Source of the DNA: Roseiarcus sp963782255
Lineage (GTDB): Bacteria > Pseudomonadota > Alphaproteobacteria > Rhizobiales > Beijerinckiaceae
Length of the DNA: 64,000 bases
Assembly: GCA_963782255.1 (NCBI GenBank)
Contig: CAWAIS010000001.1
Location: 5,901,188 to 5,965,187, forward strand
Reading direction: 5' to 3'
The number at the start of each line of letters is the position of its first letter. The stretch's first letter is position 1. Shown here piece after piece: positions 36,834 to 44,410 of this stretch. Below the pieces are notes generated by a model. The model had not been told where the DNA came from, ran no database searches, and saw nothing but the letters and a program-made list of their open reading frames with translations. Made by a program: the position numbers and the translations under genes.

Positions 36834-37664
36834 TCAGCCCAGACGAAATCGGATCAACTGCTCCGGCTTGACGGGGAATTTCGGGTCCTTGGCGATGAGG
36901 GTCTCGAGTTCCTCGGCCAACCTGGCGACCGCCTCTATGATCCAGCGGTGGAAGAGTAGGGATTCAAGCGCCAGCGGATACCCGCTCTTGCGAAGTTGCT
37001 GGCCGGCGATCGCGGCAGCCGCAGCGAGATGAATGACAGGGCGACTCGGCGCCCAGATACGCTGTTCAAGGTTGCTCGTCTCCGCTTGCCCGGCGTCATC
37101 GAGCACAAACTCCGCCATCTGGTTGACGGAGAGCCGTTGTATCTCCTGGGGCAAAGAGGGCAGCCGCCCCAGTTGGGCCTGCTGAAAAAAGGGAATGGCC
37201 ATGCGCCCCGCAACCATGCGCTCTCCAACGCGCTTGACCACGAAGCCGACGTCCCGATCGATGCTCTTGTAGTCGCGAAACACGTATTGCGGCTTCACAG
37301 TAATCGGCGTGCAGTCCTCGGGACTCAGCCAGCGCCTCAGCCAAAGGGCCTTGCCACACAGCGACAGATAGAGTTGACCGCTCCTCTCCCCGTCAATCTC
37401 TTGCGGGTTCGCAAGGATGGTCAGCAGCGCCGCCCCACACTCATAGACTTCGTTGCGTTCGAAGCTGAGGCCGAATTGCATGAAGCCGCTCCCATCGTCT
37501 GCTGCATCGACCGCCGCGCCGTTGAGCGCAATGGTCGGCGATTCCCTTCGTCGAGACTCTGCAAGCTGCCCGTGCGGCCGCTTCGCGGTTGAGTTTCGGA
37601 ATACGCCGATTCGCCGGCGCTTGCGACCATCGCTGTCATCAAGTCTTTCCCTGTTCGCCGCCAT
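36834..37664 (-). CDS. Unrecognised protein heading the methylase/terminase cassette
   Basis: This 276-aa protein matches no family I can name. The N-terminal 40 residues are basic and low-complexity. The body (FGLSFERNEVYECGAALLTI, LYLSLCGKALWLRRWLSPED, FVVKRVGERMVAGRMAIPFF) looks folded and mixed alpha/beta. The C-terminus is helical (HLAAAAAIAGQQLRKSGYPL, RWIIEAVARLAEELETLIAK). It is on the same strand as, and 127 bp upstream of, the methylase. Its start lies inside the TTCCCTG repeat cluster, the position expected of a replication or DNA-binding protein that recognises those repeats. That role is only a guess from placement. Confidence 0.6.
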   Translation of the reverse strand: MAANRERLDDSDGRKRRRIGVFRNSTAKRPHGQLAESRRRESPTIALNGAAVDAADDGSGFMQFGLSFERNEVYECGAALLTILANPQEIDGERSGQLYLSLCGKALWLRRWLSPEDCTPITVKPQYVFRDYKSIDRDVGFVVKRVGERMVAGRMAIPFFQQAQLGRLPSLPQEIQRLSVNQMAEFVLDDAGQAETSNLEQRIWAPSRPVIHLAAAAAIAGQQLRKSGYPLALESLLFHRWIIEAVARLAEELETLIAKDPKFPVKPEQLIRFRLG

Positions 37665-37826
37665 TGGTCGCGGTTCTTTCCCTGCAACGCCGAATTAATT
37701 CCCTGTTCCGCTGGGTAGGGAATTATTCCAGTAAGTTACTGATCTACCCAACTTTTTTGGCCTGCAATTCGGCCAAAATCGGCTCAAAGCTCGTTCTTCC
37801 CTGTTCTTTTCCCTGTTAGCAGGGAA
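37647..37826. repeat. Cluster of TTCCCTGTT repeats with a palindrome
   Basis: TTCCCTG occurs at 37647, 37678, 37699, 37797 and 37809, and four of these extend to TTCCCTGTT. Inverted forms lie at 37716-37723 (TAGGGAAT) and 37820-37826. The last pair forms TTCCCTG-TTAG-CAGGGAA (37809-37826). The cluster is AT-richer than its surroundings and sits at the start of the cassette's first gene. Candidate roles are iterons or origin, recombinase or terminase recognition (cos/pac-like), or an operator. Similar TTCCCTGTT arrays recur in Rhizobiales islands as I recall. Confidence 0.65.
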
Positions 37827-38225
37827 GTCCCGCGGCGGAGACCGGTTTCGGAGGACTACTTCCACCACCAGGAAGTCCCGGCAAACCGCGCGGCTTCCGG
37901 GTAGACAGAAGCCATCGCAATTCGGTCAATTAGTGAGGCGGATGTCGGTCTGCGAACCGAATTCCGACGGTTCTCCCGCGCTTTGCGCCGGAAACCGCAC
38001 GCCAGTCTCTGCCCCAAAATTTCGTTTCCCGGACTGGGAGATCGAGAGGCCGAAGGGCGGCCGAGCGCCCTCCGGAGACAACAAGGAGGATCACATGCAG
38101 ACGCCCTGATCGAACGGCTGCGCGGGCTTGGTTGGGGTATTCGTGGTGTTTCCCGGAAGCGCGGCACTTGATCTGGCGTGGACGACGGACACCACTCTCG
38201 CAATGGGCCGCTCAATTCCATGATA
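37827..38225. other. Spacer between repeat cluster and ISAzo13
   Basis: About 400 bp with no credible gene. A minus-strand frame (37856-38239) is rich in Arg, Ser and Pro and judged noise, although its end is similar to repeated non-coding DNA seen near Rhizobiales islands. Confidence 0.35.
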
Positions 38226-39561
38226 AGGACACCCCGCACAATAAGTGCTACGGTTCAGGGTGGCCTGGGCTTGATCGTGTAGTTCCATTCAGGATGGAAC
38301 TGATCGCCGGTGATGTCGAGGCGCTTCATCGCGGCATTGCTGACTTTGATGCCCTTTTGATAGCGGCGCGTGTCGAGCGCGCTTTCGACCTTGAGCCCGG
38401 CGTTGGTGGTGGTTGCGCCGATCAACTCGACCACGGCAAGACGATCCGTGAGCGGTCGGCCGCGCCAGTTCTGCGTGATGTGGCAGAACAGGCGGTGCTC
38501 GATCTTGTTCCACTTCGATGTGCCTGGCGGATAGTGGTGGACGTGGATCGCAAGCCCGGTCTCGTCGGCGAGCTTTTGCAGTTCGAGTTTCCAGAGCCGC
38601 ACGCGCGCCCCATTCGAGCCGCCGCAGTCCGCCGTGATCGTCAGTTCTCGCGCCTGCGGATAGCGCTGTCGTCCCATGCGTTCGAGCCAGCAGCGGATCG
38701 ACGCCACGGCAAACTCGGCGGTGTCGCTGGTGATCCCGACGCTGACGAAACCGGCATTGGCGGTCACATCATACACCCCATAAGGCACGACCTTGCCGAG
38801 CTTCTTGTCCTCGAAGTCGTGCACGTTCACGCGCCGCGGATCGCCTTTCGGACGATAGTCGGTTCCGCCGTTCTTGAAGTTGCCGAGCAACTCCTTCTTC
38901 TTCGTATCGACGGAGATGACGGGCTGTTGGCGGGCCTGCGCCGCAACGACTTTCGCGTTGATGTGTTCGAACTGGGCGTTGCGGTCGGGATGGTGCGAAC
39001 CTTCATCCGCCTTGCGATTGGACTGGCGCGAGAACCCGAGCTTCGCCAACTCCGCGCCGACCGTATCGGCGCTGATCGGATGTCCCATCTCGGTCAGCGC
39101 TGCCGCGAGCTTCGCCATGCTTTTCGACACCCAGATCAGGGACCGCGTGGGATCGCCCAATGTCGCCGGTTCAACCAGCCGCTTGAGCGCGGGGACGAGC
39201 CCCGGGTCGGCTCGCGATACCGACCGACGCCCGCCTCCGGCACGGCGAACCCGCCCCTTCGCAAGCGGCTCGCCGTCGAGGTCGTCTTCGCCGCGATTGA
39301 TCGTCGAACGAGCAAGCCCGGTAACCTTCGAGACCAGCGCGAGACCGCCGCGACCGGCGCTCCGGACCTCCGCCGCCGCAAACAACCGCCGACCACGCTC
39401 GTCAAGCCGCGCCCCGACCGTCTCCCATCGCAGCCGAATCGCCGCCTCGTCGATCATGCGATCGAACTACGCCTCTTCGCCACATCCCGGAATCCCCAAC
39501 ACCTGAGTCATTCCGACGCACGACGACCCGTCGCGATTCAGTTATTGTCCGAAGTGACCTA
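38226..39561 (-). mobile_element. ISAzo13-family insertion sequence
   Basis: The ends align as imperfect inverted repeats: AGGACACCCCGCACAATAAG at 38226 against AGGTCACTTCGGACAATAAC read inward from 39561, about 17 of 23 positions matching. The 1,336-bp length with a single transposase gene fits ISAzo13. No clear target duplication was found. It separates the cassette/repeat region from a truncated helicase gene. Confidence 0.75.
38255..39457 (-). CDS. ISAzo13-family transposase
   Basis: This intact 400-aa DDE transposase has an N-terminal helix-turn-helix-like region (KVTGLARSTINRGEDDL, then SKSMAKLAAALTEMGHPISA). Catalytic acidic residues are in QQPVISVDTKKKELLGNFKN (Asp), ELTITADCGGSNGARVRLWK (Asp) and HYPPGTSKWNKIEHRLFCHI (Glu). 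The GNFKNGG and PPGTSKWNKIEHRLF blocks are typical of ISAzo13 proteins. The reading frame is complete, so the element could be active. Confidence 0.88.
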   Translation of the reverse strand: MIDEAAIRLRWETVGARLDERGRRLFAAAEVRSAGRGGLALVSKVTGLARSTINRGEDDLDGEPLAKGRVRRAGGGRRSVSRADPGLVPALKRLVEPATLGDPTRSLIWVSKSMAKLAAALTEMGHPISADTVGAELAKLGFSRQSNRKADEGSHHPDRNAQFEHINAKVVAAQARQQPVISVDTKKKELLGNFKNGGTDYRPKGDPRRVNVHDFEDKKLGKVVPYGVYDVTANAGFVSVGITSDTAEFAVASIRCWLERMGRQRYPQARELTITADCGGSNGARVRLWKLELQKLADETGLAIHVHHYPPGTSKWNKIEHRLFCHITQNWRGRPLTDRLAVVELIGATTTNAGLKVESALDTRRYQKGIKVSNAAMKRLDITGDQFHPEWNYTIKPRPP

Positions 39562-39601
39562 AGCGAAGCGATCGTTGTCATGGGAGATTCGATTTCGGAA
39601 T

Positions 39602-40330
39602 ATGCCGCGCTCGCTTATTCCAGTGATGACTCCGCATGGTTCGCTGCGCCTTGATCAGGTCGACGACGATTTCGTGCTCGAGAGCGGGCTGGCTGATCAA
39701 CTCGAGAAGAGCTTCGAACGGGGTTCAGGTCATGGCCTTCTTCACCTCGGCGTGGGCGAAGCAGGAAGCGTCTTGCCGCCCCCGTTGGCGTGGTGGCGGG
39801 ATTTTGGCATGCGCTTCATTGCCGATCTCTGCGCGCTTGGCGATGCGAAGGAGCCCGCCGGCCGGACGAAGCTCGCCGCACCACCATCATGCGAACTCGC
39901 GGCGCTAATTGACGACGCGCCGCCCTTGCGCGGCGGCGAATACCTTCGGCCCGACGTGCTGGCCCAGCACTGGGGCGAGATCGGCGGAGCTCTGGAGGTC
40001 GAACTCTCCGAGAGTGGGCTCTCACTTAGCGAGTTCTTGAAAGCCCGCGACAGTCGGTGGCGATTGGTCGGTCGCGTGCATTTCAATCTCGCGGAAAATC
40101 GCCGGGATCCGGAGTGGCCATTCGCCTTCATGGCGACCTATACGTCCGGCCTGGCGGCAAGCGGCGCTCTGCGGCATTTGCCGCTGGGCCAGGCCTTACG
40201 TGAGTTTGCGGGCGCAGGCGACAAAGCCAAACTCCTGCAACTCTTGGATCCGGTGAGGCGCGCCAGCGAGGCTTGCTCCTTCAAGGCATCGGTCTCGCGC
40301 AGGAGGAACGGGCGCTTCGGGTCGATCTGA
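39602..40330 (+). pseudogene. SNF2-type DEAD/DEAH helicase, N-terminal fragment
   Basis: LPPPLAWWRDFGMRFIADLC, then RGGEYLRPDVLAQHWGEIGG, RWRLVGRVHFNLAENRRDPE and ASGALRHLPLGQALREFAGA form the conserved leading region of the large SNF2-related ATP-dependent helicases of proteobacteria. Those proteins have ATPase motifs some hundreds of residues further on. Here homology fades after residue 225 or so (PVRRASEACSFKASV) and a stop comes at 40330 before any helicase motif. The likely start is ATG 39602 (MPRSLIPVMTPHG). An earlier in-frame ATG at 39575 adds nine residues close to the IS end. Confidence 0.72.
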
Positions 40331-40438
40331 TTTCATCGGGCCAGGAACTCCAAAAACAGCCCAATCCGCGAAGACGGTTAGCCACCGCATCGGGACCACA
40401 ACCACTTCCTCCAGGAACCCGTCAGCGCCATAATCCGA

Positions 40439-40711
40439 CTATCGACCTGTGACGACCCATTTCAAAATCGTCTGCACTGCGGTGAGTCCCGGATCGTCGG
40501 ATTTTCGAATGATCGTGAGCAATTGAAACCACAGGTCATCGTCGGCGCTGTCGAGAAATTCGCGAACCGCACCCGCCACAAAATCCGTCACCGTCATGGA
40601 GGCAGCCGTCGCGCGATGCTCGATCTGTCGCGCGACATCCGAATGCAGCGTGGTCATCACTCTGTTCGCGACGTCAGGACGATCAAGTTGCGCGATCAGT
40701 TCTCCAAGCAC
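40439..40711 (-). CDS. Small hypothetical protein, possibly ribbon-helix-helix
   Basis: This 90-aa protein reads VANRVMTTLHSDVARQIEHR then AATASMTVTDFVAGAVREFL in its middle. A short strand followed by two helices of this kind is compatible with a ribbon-helix-helix or CopG-like DNA-binding fold. An acidic segment (DSADDDLW) and a hydrophobic tail follow. It is downstream of the ppiC/nar operon on the same strand, 69 bp away. Function is unknown. It could be an antitoxin-like regulator, but no toxin partner is visible. Confidence 0.55.
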   Translation of the reverse strand: MLGELIAQLDRPDVANRVMTTLHSDVARQIEHRATAASMTVTDFVAGAVREFLDSADDDLWFQLLTIIRKSDDPGLTAVQTILKWVVTGR

Positions 40712-40779
40712 GGTGGACGACTGCTCCTTAAACGACGTCCTCGATAACCAGACTCTTCCTGGCCAAGCGACACACGCTT

Positions 40780-41499
40780 TTATTGAACGAGAGATGTCTC
40801 TGCTCCGTTGAGGTCAGCGCCCTGAATGTCGGCCTTGCCCGCTAGAACGCTGACGTATTGCCGGAGCGCCTTCTCTTCGACCATAGCTTGGAGGCGTTCA
40901 GCGATTTCGTCCCACACCATCTCGAATGGCAGCCGGTTGCCCAGAATGCGCTGATCGATAGCGACGATGTGGAAGCCATGACGCGTCTTGACCAGCTCCC
41001 GCAGCAGGCCGGTTGGTGCCAATCGAAAGATCGCCTTCTCGAACTCCGGCACCATGTCGCCACGGCTGATCTGCCCCAGATTGCCCCCGTGCTGGCCAGA
41101 AGGACAGTTTGACATCTCGGCCGCCAAGGCGGCGAACCGCCCCGGCTCCCGCAGCAACTCGTTCAGCGTCTGCTCCGCACGAGCGCGAATCTTAGGGATG
41201 CTTGCAGAGGGCGTCACCTGGAACAGAATGTGACGGGCGTGCACGAGATCGCCGCTTTCAAATTCCCGCGGATGTGCATCGTAATAGCGCCGGCATTCCT
41301 CGTCCGTCGGAGTCGGCGTCACGACCTCACGTGCGAGCAGCTCTTCGATCGCTTGTTCGATCGTTCCTTCTTCGGTCGATGCAGCATCGAGAATGCCGAC
41401 CGCGACCGCCCGTTGCCTGAGTAACTCGCGTGCGGCGCCGAGTTCGCTGGTCGTCTCTGGACCAGATGTCACGTCGACGCCATTCACCGAAACGCTCAT
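40780..41499 (-). CDS. PpiC-type peptidyl-prolyl isomerase of the nar operon
   Basis: This 239-aa parvulin has the PPIC rotamase domain at about 95-200: HARHILFQVTPSASIPKIRA, CPSGQHGGNLGQISRGDMVP and FHIVAIDQRILGN. The N-terminal helical part (TIEQAIEELLAREVVTPTPT) resembles SurA/NifM-type chaperones. No signal peptide is visible, so it should act in the cytoplasm. A rotamase gene following narI is a recurring arrangement in proteobacterial nar operons and may help fold or mature NarGHI. It starts at ATG 41499 in an ATGA overlap with the narI stop. Confidence 0.85.
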   Translation of the reverse strand: MSVSVNGVDVTSGPETTSELGAARELLRQRAVAVGILDAASTEEGTIEQAIEELLAREVVTPTPTDEECRRYYDAHPREFESGDLVHARHILFQVTPSASIPKIRARAEQTLNELLREPGRFAALAAEMSNCPSGQHGGNLGQISRGDMVPEFEKAIFRLAPTGLLRELVKTRHGFHIVAIDQRILGNRLPFEMVWDEIAERLQAMVEEKALRQYVSVLAGKADIQGADLNGAETSLVQ

Positions 41500-42215
41500 G
41501 ACCGGATCGGCTCCTTCGCGCGTGTCTGGGGCGTGCGAACGATCTGATAGGGCCGGAACAAATAGGCGAGCGCGCCCGCGCCGCTCCAGATGTGAATCAT
41601 CCGAGTGAACGGAGAAATCAGGAAGATCGTGAAGCCGAAAAGGATGTGCAGCTTGTACGGGAGTGGCACGCCCGCCATCAGTGCTGCTGCCTCGCCATTG
41701 AACGTCACGACACCCTTCACATAGGTCGTCAGCGTCTCGAACAAGGCGCCGTCCATATGGAAGGCAGAGACGGGAACCGTGAGAAGGCCAAGCGCGAGCT
41801 GCAGCCACAGCATGAGGACGACCGCGATATCCCATTTGCGGCTGTTGAGTCGGATACGGGGATCGCGTAAGCGTCGCGCGATCAAGATGGTCAGTCCGAT
41901 GATTGCGACGAGCCCAGCAATGCCGCCGACCACCATCGCCAGGAGCTGATGGACAACCGGAGTGAGAGCCCAATCCACCGCCCAATCCGGAGCTAGGAAG
42001 CCCAGGAAATGCCCGAGGATCACGACGATCACGCCGTAGTGGAAGAGGTTCGATCCGAGCCTTAGCTGACCCGCGCGCAGCATCTGCGATGAATCGCTCT
42101 TCCACGTGTAGGGCTCGCGGTCGAATCGGATCAGGCTGCCGATGAGCAGGACGGCAAGGCAAACATAGGGATAGACACCGAAGAGAAGCGCGTTCAGATA
42201 GACCGCAGACGGCAT
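41496..42215 (-). CDS. narI: Respiratory nitrate reductase gamma subunit NarI
   Basis: NarI is the membrane cytochrome b subunit that oxidises quinol and passes electrons to NarH. The 239-aa protein has five hydrophobic segments (ALLFGVYPYVCLAVLLIGSL; YGVIVVILGHFLGFL; LLAMVVGGIAGLVAIIGLTI; VVLMLWLQLALGLLTV; KLHILFGFTIFLISPFTRMI). Haem-ligand His residues lie in the second (NLFHYGVIVVILGH) and last (HILFG; RMIHIWSG) segments. The length is normal. It is 15 bp after narJ and overlaps ppiC by four bases. Confidence 0.93.
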   Translation of the reverse strand: MPSAVYLNALLFGVYPYVCLAVLLIGSLIRFDREPYTWKSDSSQMLRAGQLRLGSNLFHYGVIVVILGHFLGFLAPDWAVDWALTPVVHQLLAMVVGGIAGLVAIIGLTILIARRLRDPRIRLNSRKWDIAVVLMLWLQLALGLLTVPVSAFHMDGALFETLTTYVKGVVTFNGEAAALMAGVPLPYKLHILFGFTIFLISPFTRMIHIWSGAGALAYLFRPYQIVRTPQTRAKEPIRS

Positions 42216-42230
42216 TGTCTTCCTCCTCTT

Positions 42231-42867
42231 CTAGACAGCAGACGTTCTTGCGGAGGGGGCAGCCGTCACTGGCGCCCCCGCGAAGGCAGGCTCTTCTGCC
42301 CAGTCGCGATCGAAGAACTCGGTCCTCTCCTTGGCCGGCGGCACCTTGGCGGTATCGATTGGGCTCTCACCGGCGATGACGAGCAAGGCTTGCAGGACAG
42401 CCGCGTAGCGACTACCCCGCGCGACTAAGGACCGGCCAATCGTCGTCAGGATATGCGCACAATCCGCGAGCATGGCTCGCGCCTCGCCAAAGTCGCGGCA
42501 GCTCAGATATTCGAGTAGGACGGGCAAATAATCAGGCAGCTCTCGCGCCGCGAGTTCGAATCCCGCACGCTCATAGATGTGCTTGAGGTCGACCATCGCC
42601 TCACCTCGGTCGCGGCTGTCGCCATGGAGGTGCTCGAAGAGATGAAGCGATAAGGCCCGCCCGCGATCGAAAAGGTCGACGTAACGCTCCTCGGCCTGCA
42701 GCAGATCGCCATGGCCGAGCTCATTGATGAGGTCGAGCAGGCCGCGCTGCTCGCGCGATGCCAGAATTCGGCGCCGCGCGGACGACGTCCGCGATCTCAG
42801 GCAAAGCCTGAAGCATTTCCCGCGATGGGTAGGAAAGCAGCGCGCTCAGGGCTCGGAACAGCAGCAA
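42231..42867 (-). pseudogene. narJ: Nitrate reductase assembly chaperone NarJ, single frameshift
   Basis: NarJ (TorD-like) binds apo-NarG and guides molybdenum cofactor insertion. The N-terminus is read from TTG 42867 behind GGGAG (LLLFRALSALLSYPSREMLQ, EIADVVRAAPNSGIA). One base is missing near 42763, and the protein resumes as REQRGLLDLINELGHGDLLQ, AEERYVDLFDRGRALSLHLF and EHLHGDSRDRGEAMVDL. It runs to the end at 42231 with the usual ELPDYLPVLLEYLS motif. Nothing else is damaged. Because an intact narGHI without narJ would be inactive, a sequencing error is a serious possibility. Confidence 0.85.
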
Positions 42868-42877
42868 AGTCGTCTCC

Positions 42878-44410
42878 CTATGTATCGAGATGGCGGATGG
42901 GCGTCAGCTTGCGCCGGCCCATCTTGCCGCCGAACAGGGTCGAGTGCGGGGGCCCGAAATCGCAGCCATTGCCGAAGGTGAATCCGCAAGAGCCTTTGAG
43001 CCCATAGGCATCTTCAGCCTGCTCGCGATGGCTAGTCGGGATGACGAAGCGGTCTTCGTAATTCGCGATCGAGAGATAGCGATGCATCTCGTGGACCTGC
43101 GCCACCGTTAGCCCGGCTTGCGCCAGGACGTTCCGACCGTCGCCGTCGCCAAGCTGGCGCTGGCGGAAATAGACGCGCATGGCAAGCATGCGCTCAAGCG
43201 CACCGACGACCGGCGCTTCCGCGCCGGCGGTCAGAAGATTGGCGAGATAGTGGACCGGGATGCGCAGAGAGCGAACGTCCGGGATTTCTCCGATGGTCTC
43301 GATCGCGCCCGCGCTGGCGTGCGACTGGATCGGCGACAGCGGCGGCACATACCAGACCATCGGCAGGGTGCGGTATTCCGGATGGAGCGGGAAGGCGATC
43401 TTCCATTCGACCGCCATCTTGTAGGTAGGCGAGCGTTTCGCCGCCTCCACCCAGGCGTCGGGCACACCGTCCGCCCGCGCCTGGGCGGCGATCGCCGGAT
43501 CGTTCGGATCGAGGAAGAGCTTCAGTTGGGCCTCGTAGAGATCCTTTTCGTCTTCCGTGGAAGCCGCCCCTTCAATGCCATCGGCGTCATAAAGCAGAAC
43601 GCCCAGATAGCGGATGCGGCCGACACAAGTTTCCGAGCACACCGTCGGCTGTCCGGCCTCGATCCGCGGATAGCAGAAGATGCATTTCTCCGCCTTACCC
43701 GAGGTCCAGTTGTAATAGATCTTTTTGTAAGGGCAACCGGACACGCACATGCGCCAACCGCGGCACTTGTCCTGATCGATGAGAACGATGCCGTCTTCTT
43801 CCCGCTTGTAAATCGAGCCGGAAGGACAGGACGCGACGCAGCTCGGGTTGAGGCAGTGCTCGCAGAGCCGCGGCAGATACATCATGAAGGTGTTTTCGAA
43901 CTGGCCGTAAATGTCCTTCTGCACCGCCTCGAAATTGTAGTCCTGCGAGCGCTTGTCGAACTCGCCGCCGAGAATCTCCTCCCAGTTCGGACCCCATTCG
44001 ATCTTGTCCATCGGGCGGCCGGTGATGAGCGATAGCGGCCGCGCGACCGGCGCCGTCGGCAGCTCAGGGGCCTGTTGCAGATGCTCGTAGTCGTAAGTGA
44101 AAGGTTCGTAGTAGTCGTCGATTTCCGGCAGATGCGGGTTGGCGAAGATCTTCGTGAGGATCGCGAGTCGCCCGCCTTGCTTCGGCGTGATCTTACCGTT
44201 CTTCTTGCGCTGCCAGCCACCGTGCCAGCGGTTCTGGTTCTCCCAGTCCTTGGGATAGCCGATGCCCGGTTTGGTCTCGACATTGTTGAACCACGCGTAT
44301 TCCATGCCTTGACGCGATGTCCATACGTTCTTGCAGGTGACCGAGCAGGTATGGCAGCCGATACACTTATCGAGGTTCAGCACCATCGCGATCTGAGCGC
44401 GGATCTTCAT
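42878..44410 (-). CDS. narH: Respiratory nitrate reductase beta subunit NarH
   Basis: NarH is the iron-sulfur electron-transfer subunit on the cytoplasmic side. The 510-aa protein starts at ATG 44410 (MKIRAQIAMVLNLDKCIGCH). The first cluster is Cys16, Cys19, Cys22 and Cys26. Further cluster motifs are CEHCLNPSCVASCPSG, CRGWRMCVSGCPYKK and CIFCYPRIEAGQPTVCSETC. The Trp in CRGWRMC replaces a Cys, which is the known basis of the [3Fe-4S] cluster in NarH. The ATG overlaps the narG stop (44407-44410). The length and motif set are complete. Confidence 0.96.
   Translation of the reverse strand: MKIRAQIAMVLNLDKCIGCHTCSVTCKNVWTSRQGMEYAWFNNVETKPGIGYPKDWENQNRWHGGWQRKKNGKITPKQGGRLAILTKIFANPHLPEIDDYYEPFTYDYEHLQQAPELPTAPVARPLSLITGRPMDKIEWGPNWEEILGGEFDKRSQDYNFEAVQKDIYGQFENTFMMYLPRLCEHCLNPSCVASCPSGSIYKREEDGIVLIDQDKCRGWRMCVSGCPYKKIYYNWTSGKAEKCIFCYPRIEAGQPTVCSETCVGRIRYLGVLLYDADGIEGAASTEDEKDLYEAQLKLFLDPNDPAIAAQARADGVPDAWVEAAKRSPTYKMAVEWKIAFPLHPEYRTLPMVWYVPPLSPIQSHASAGAIETIGEIPDVRSLRIPVHYLANLLTAGAEAPVVGALERMLAMRVYFRQRQLGDGDGRNVLAQAGLTVAQVHEMHRYLSIANYEDRFVIPTSHREQAEDAYGLKGSCGFTFGNGCDFGPPHSTLFGGKMGRRKLTPIRHLDT

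Noticed and set aside
37647..37826. The TTCCCTG array as a CRISPR
   Set aside because: The units are only 7-9 bp, unevenly spaced and in both orientations.
37856..38239. 127-aa minus-strand frame next to the repeat array
   Set aside because: Its composition is noise-like; it lies in non-coding repeat-type DNA and runs into the ISAzo13 end.
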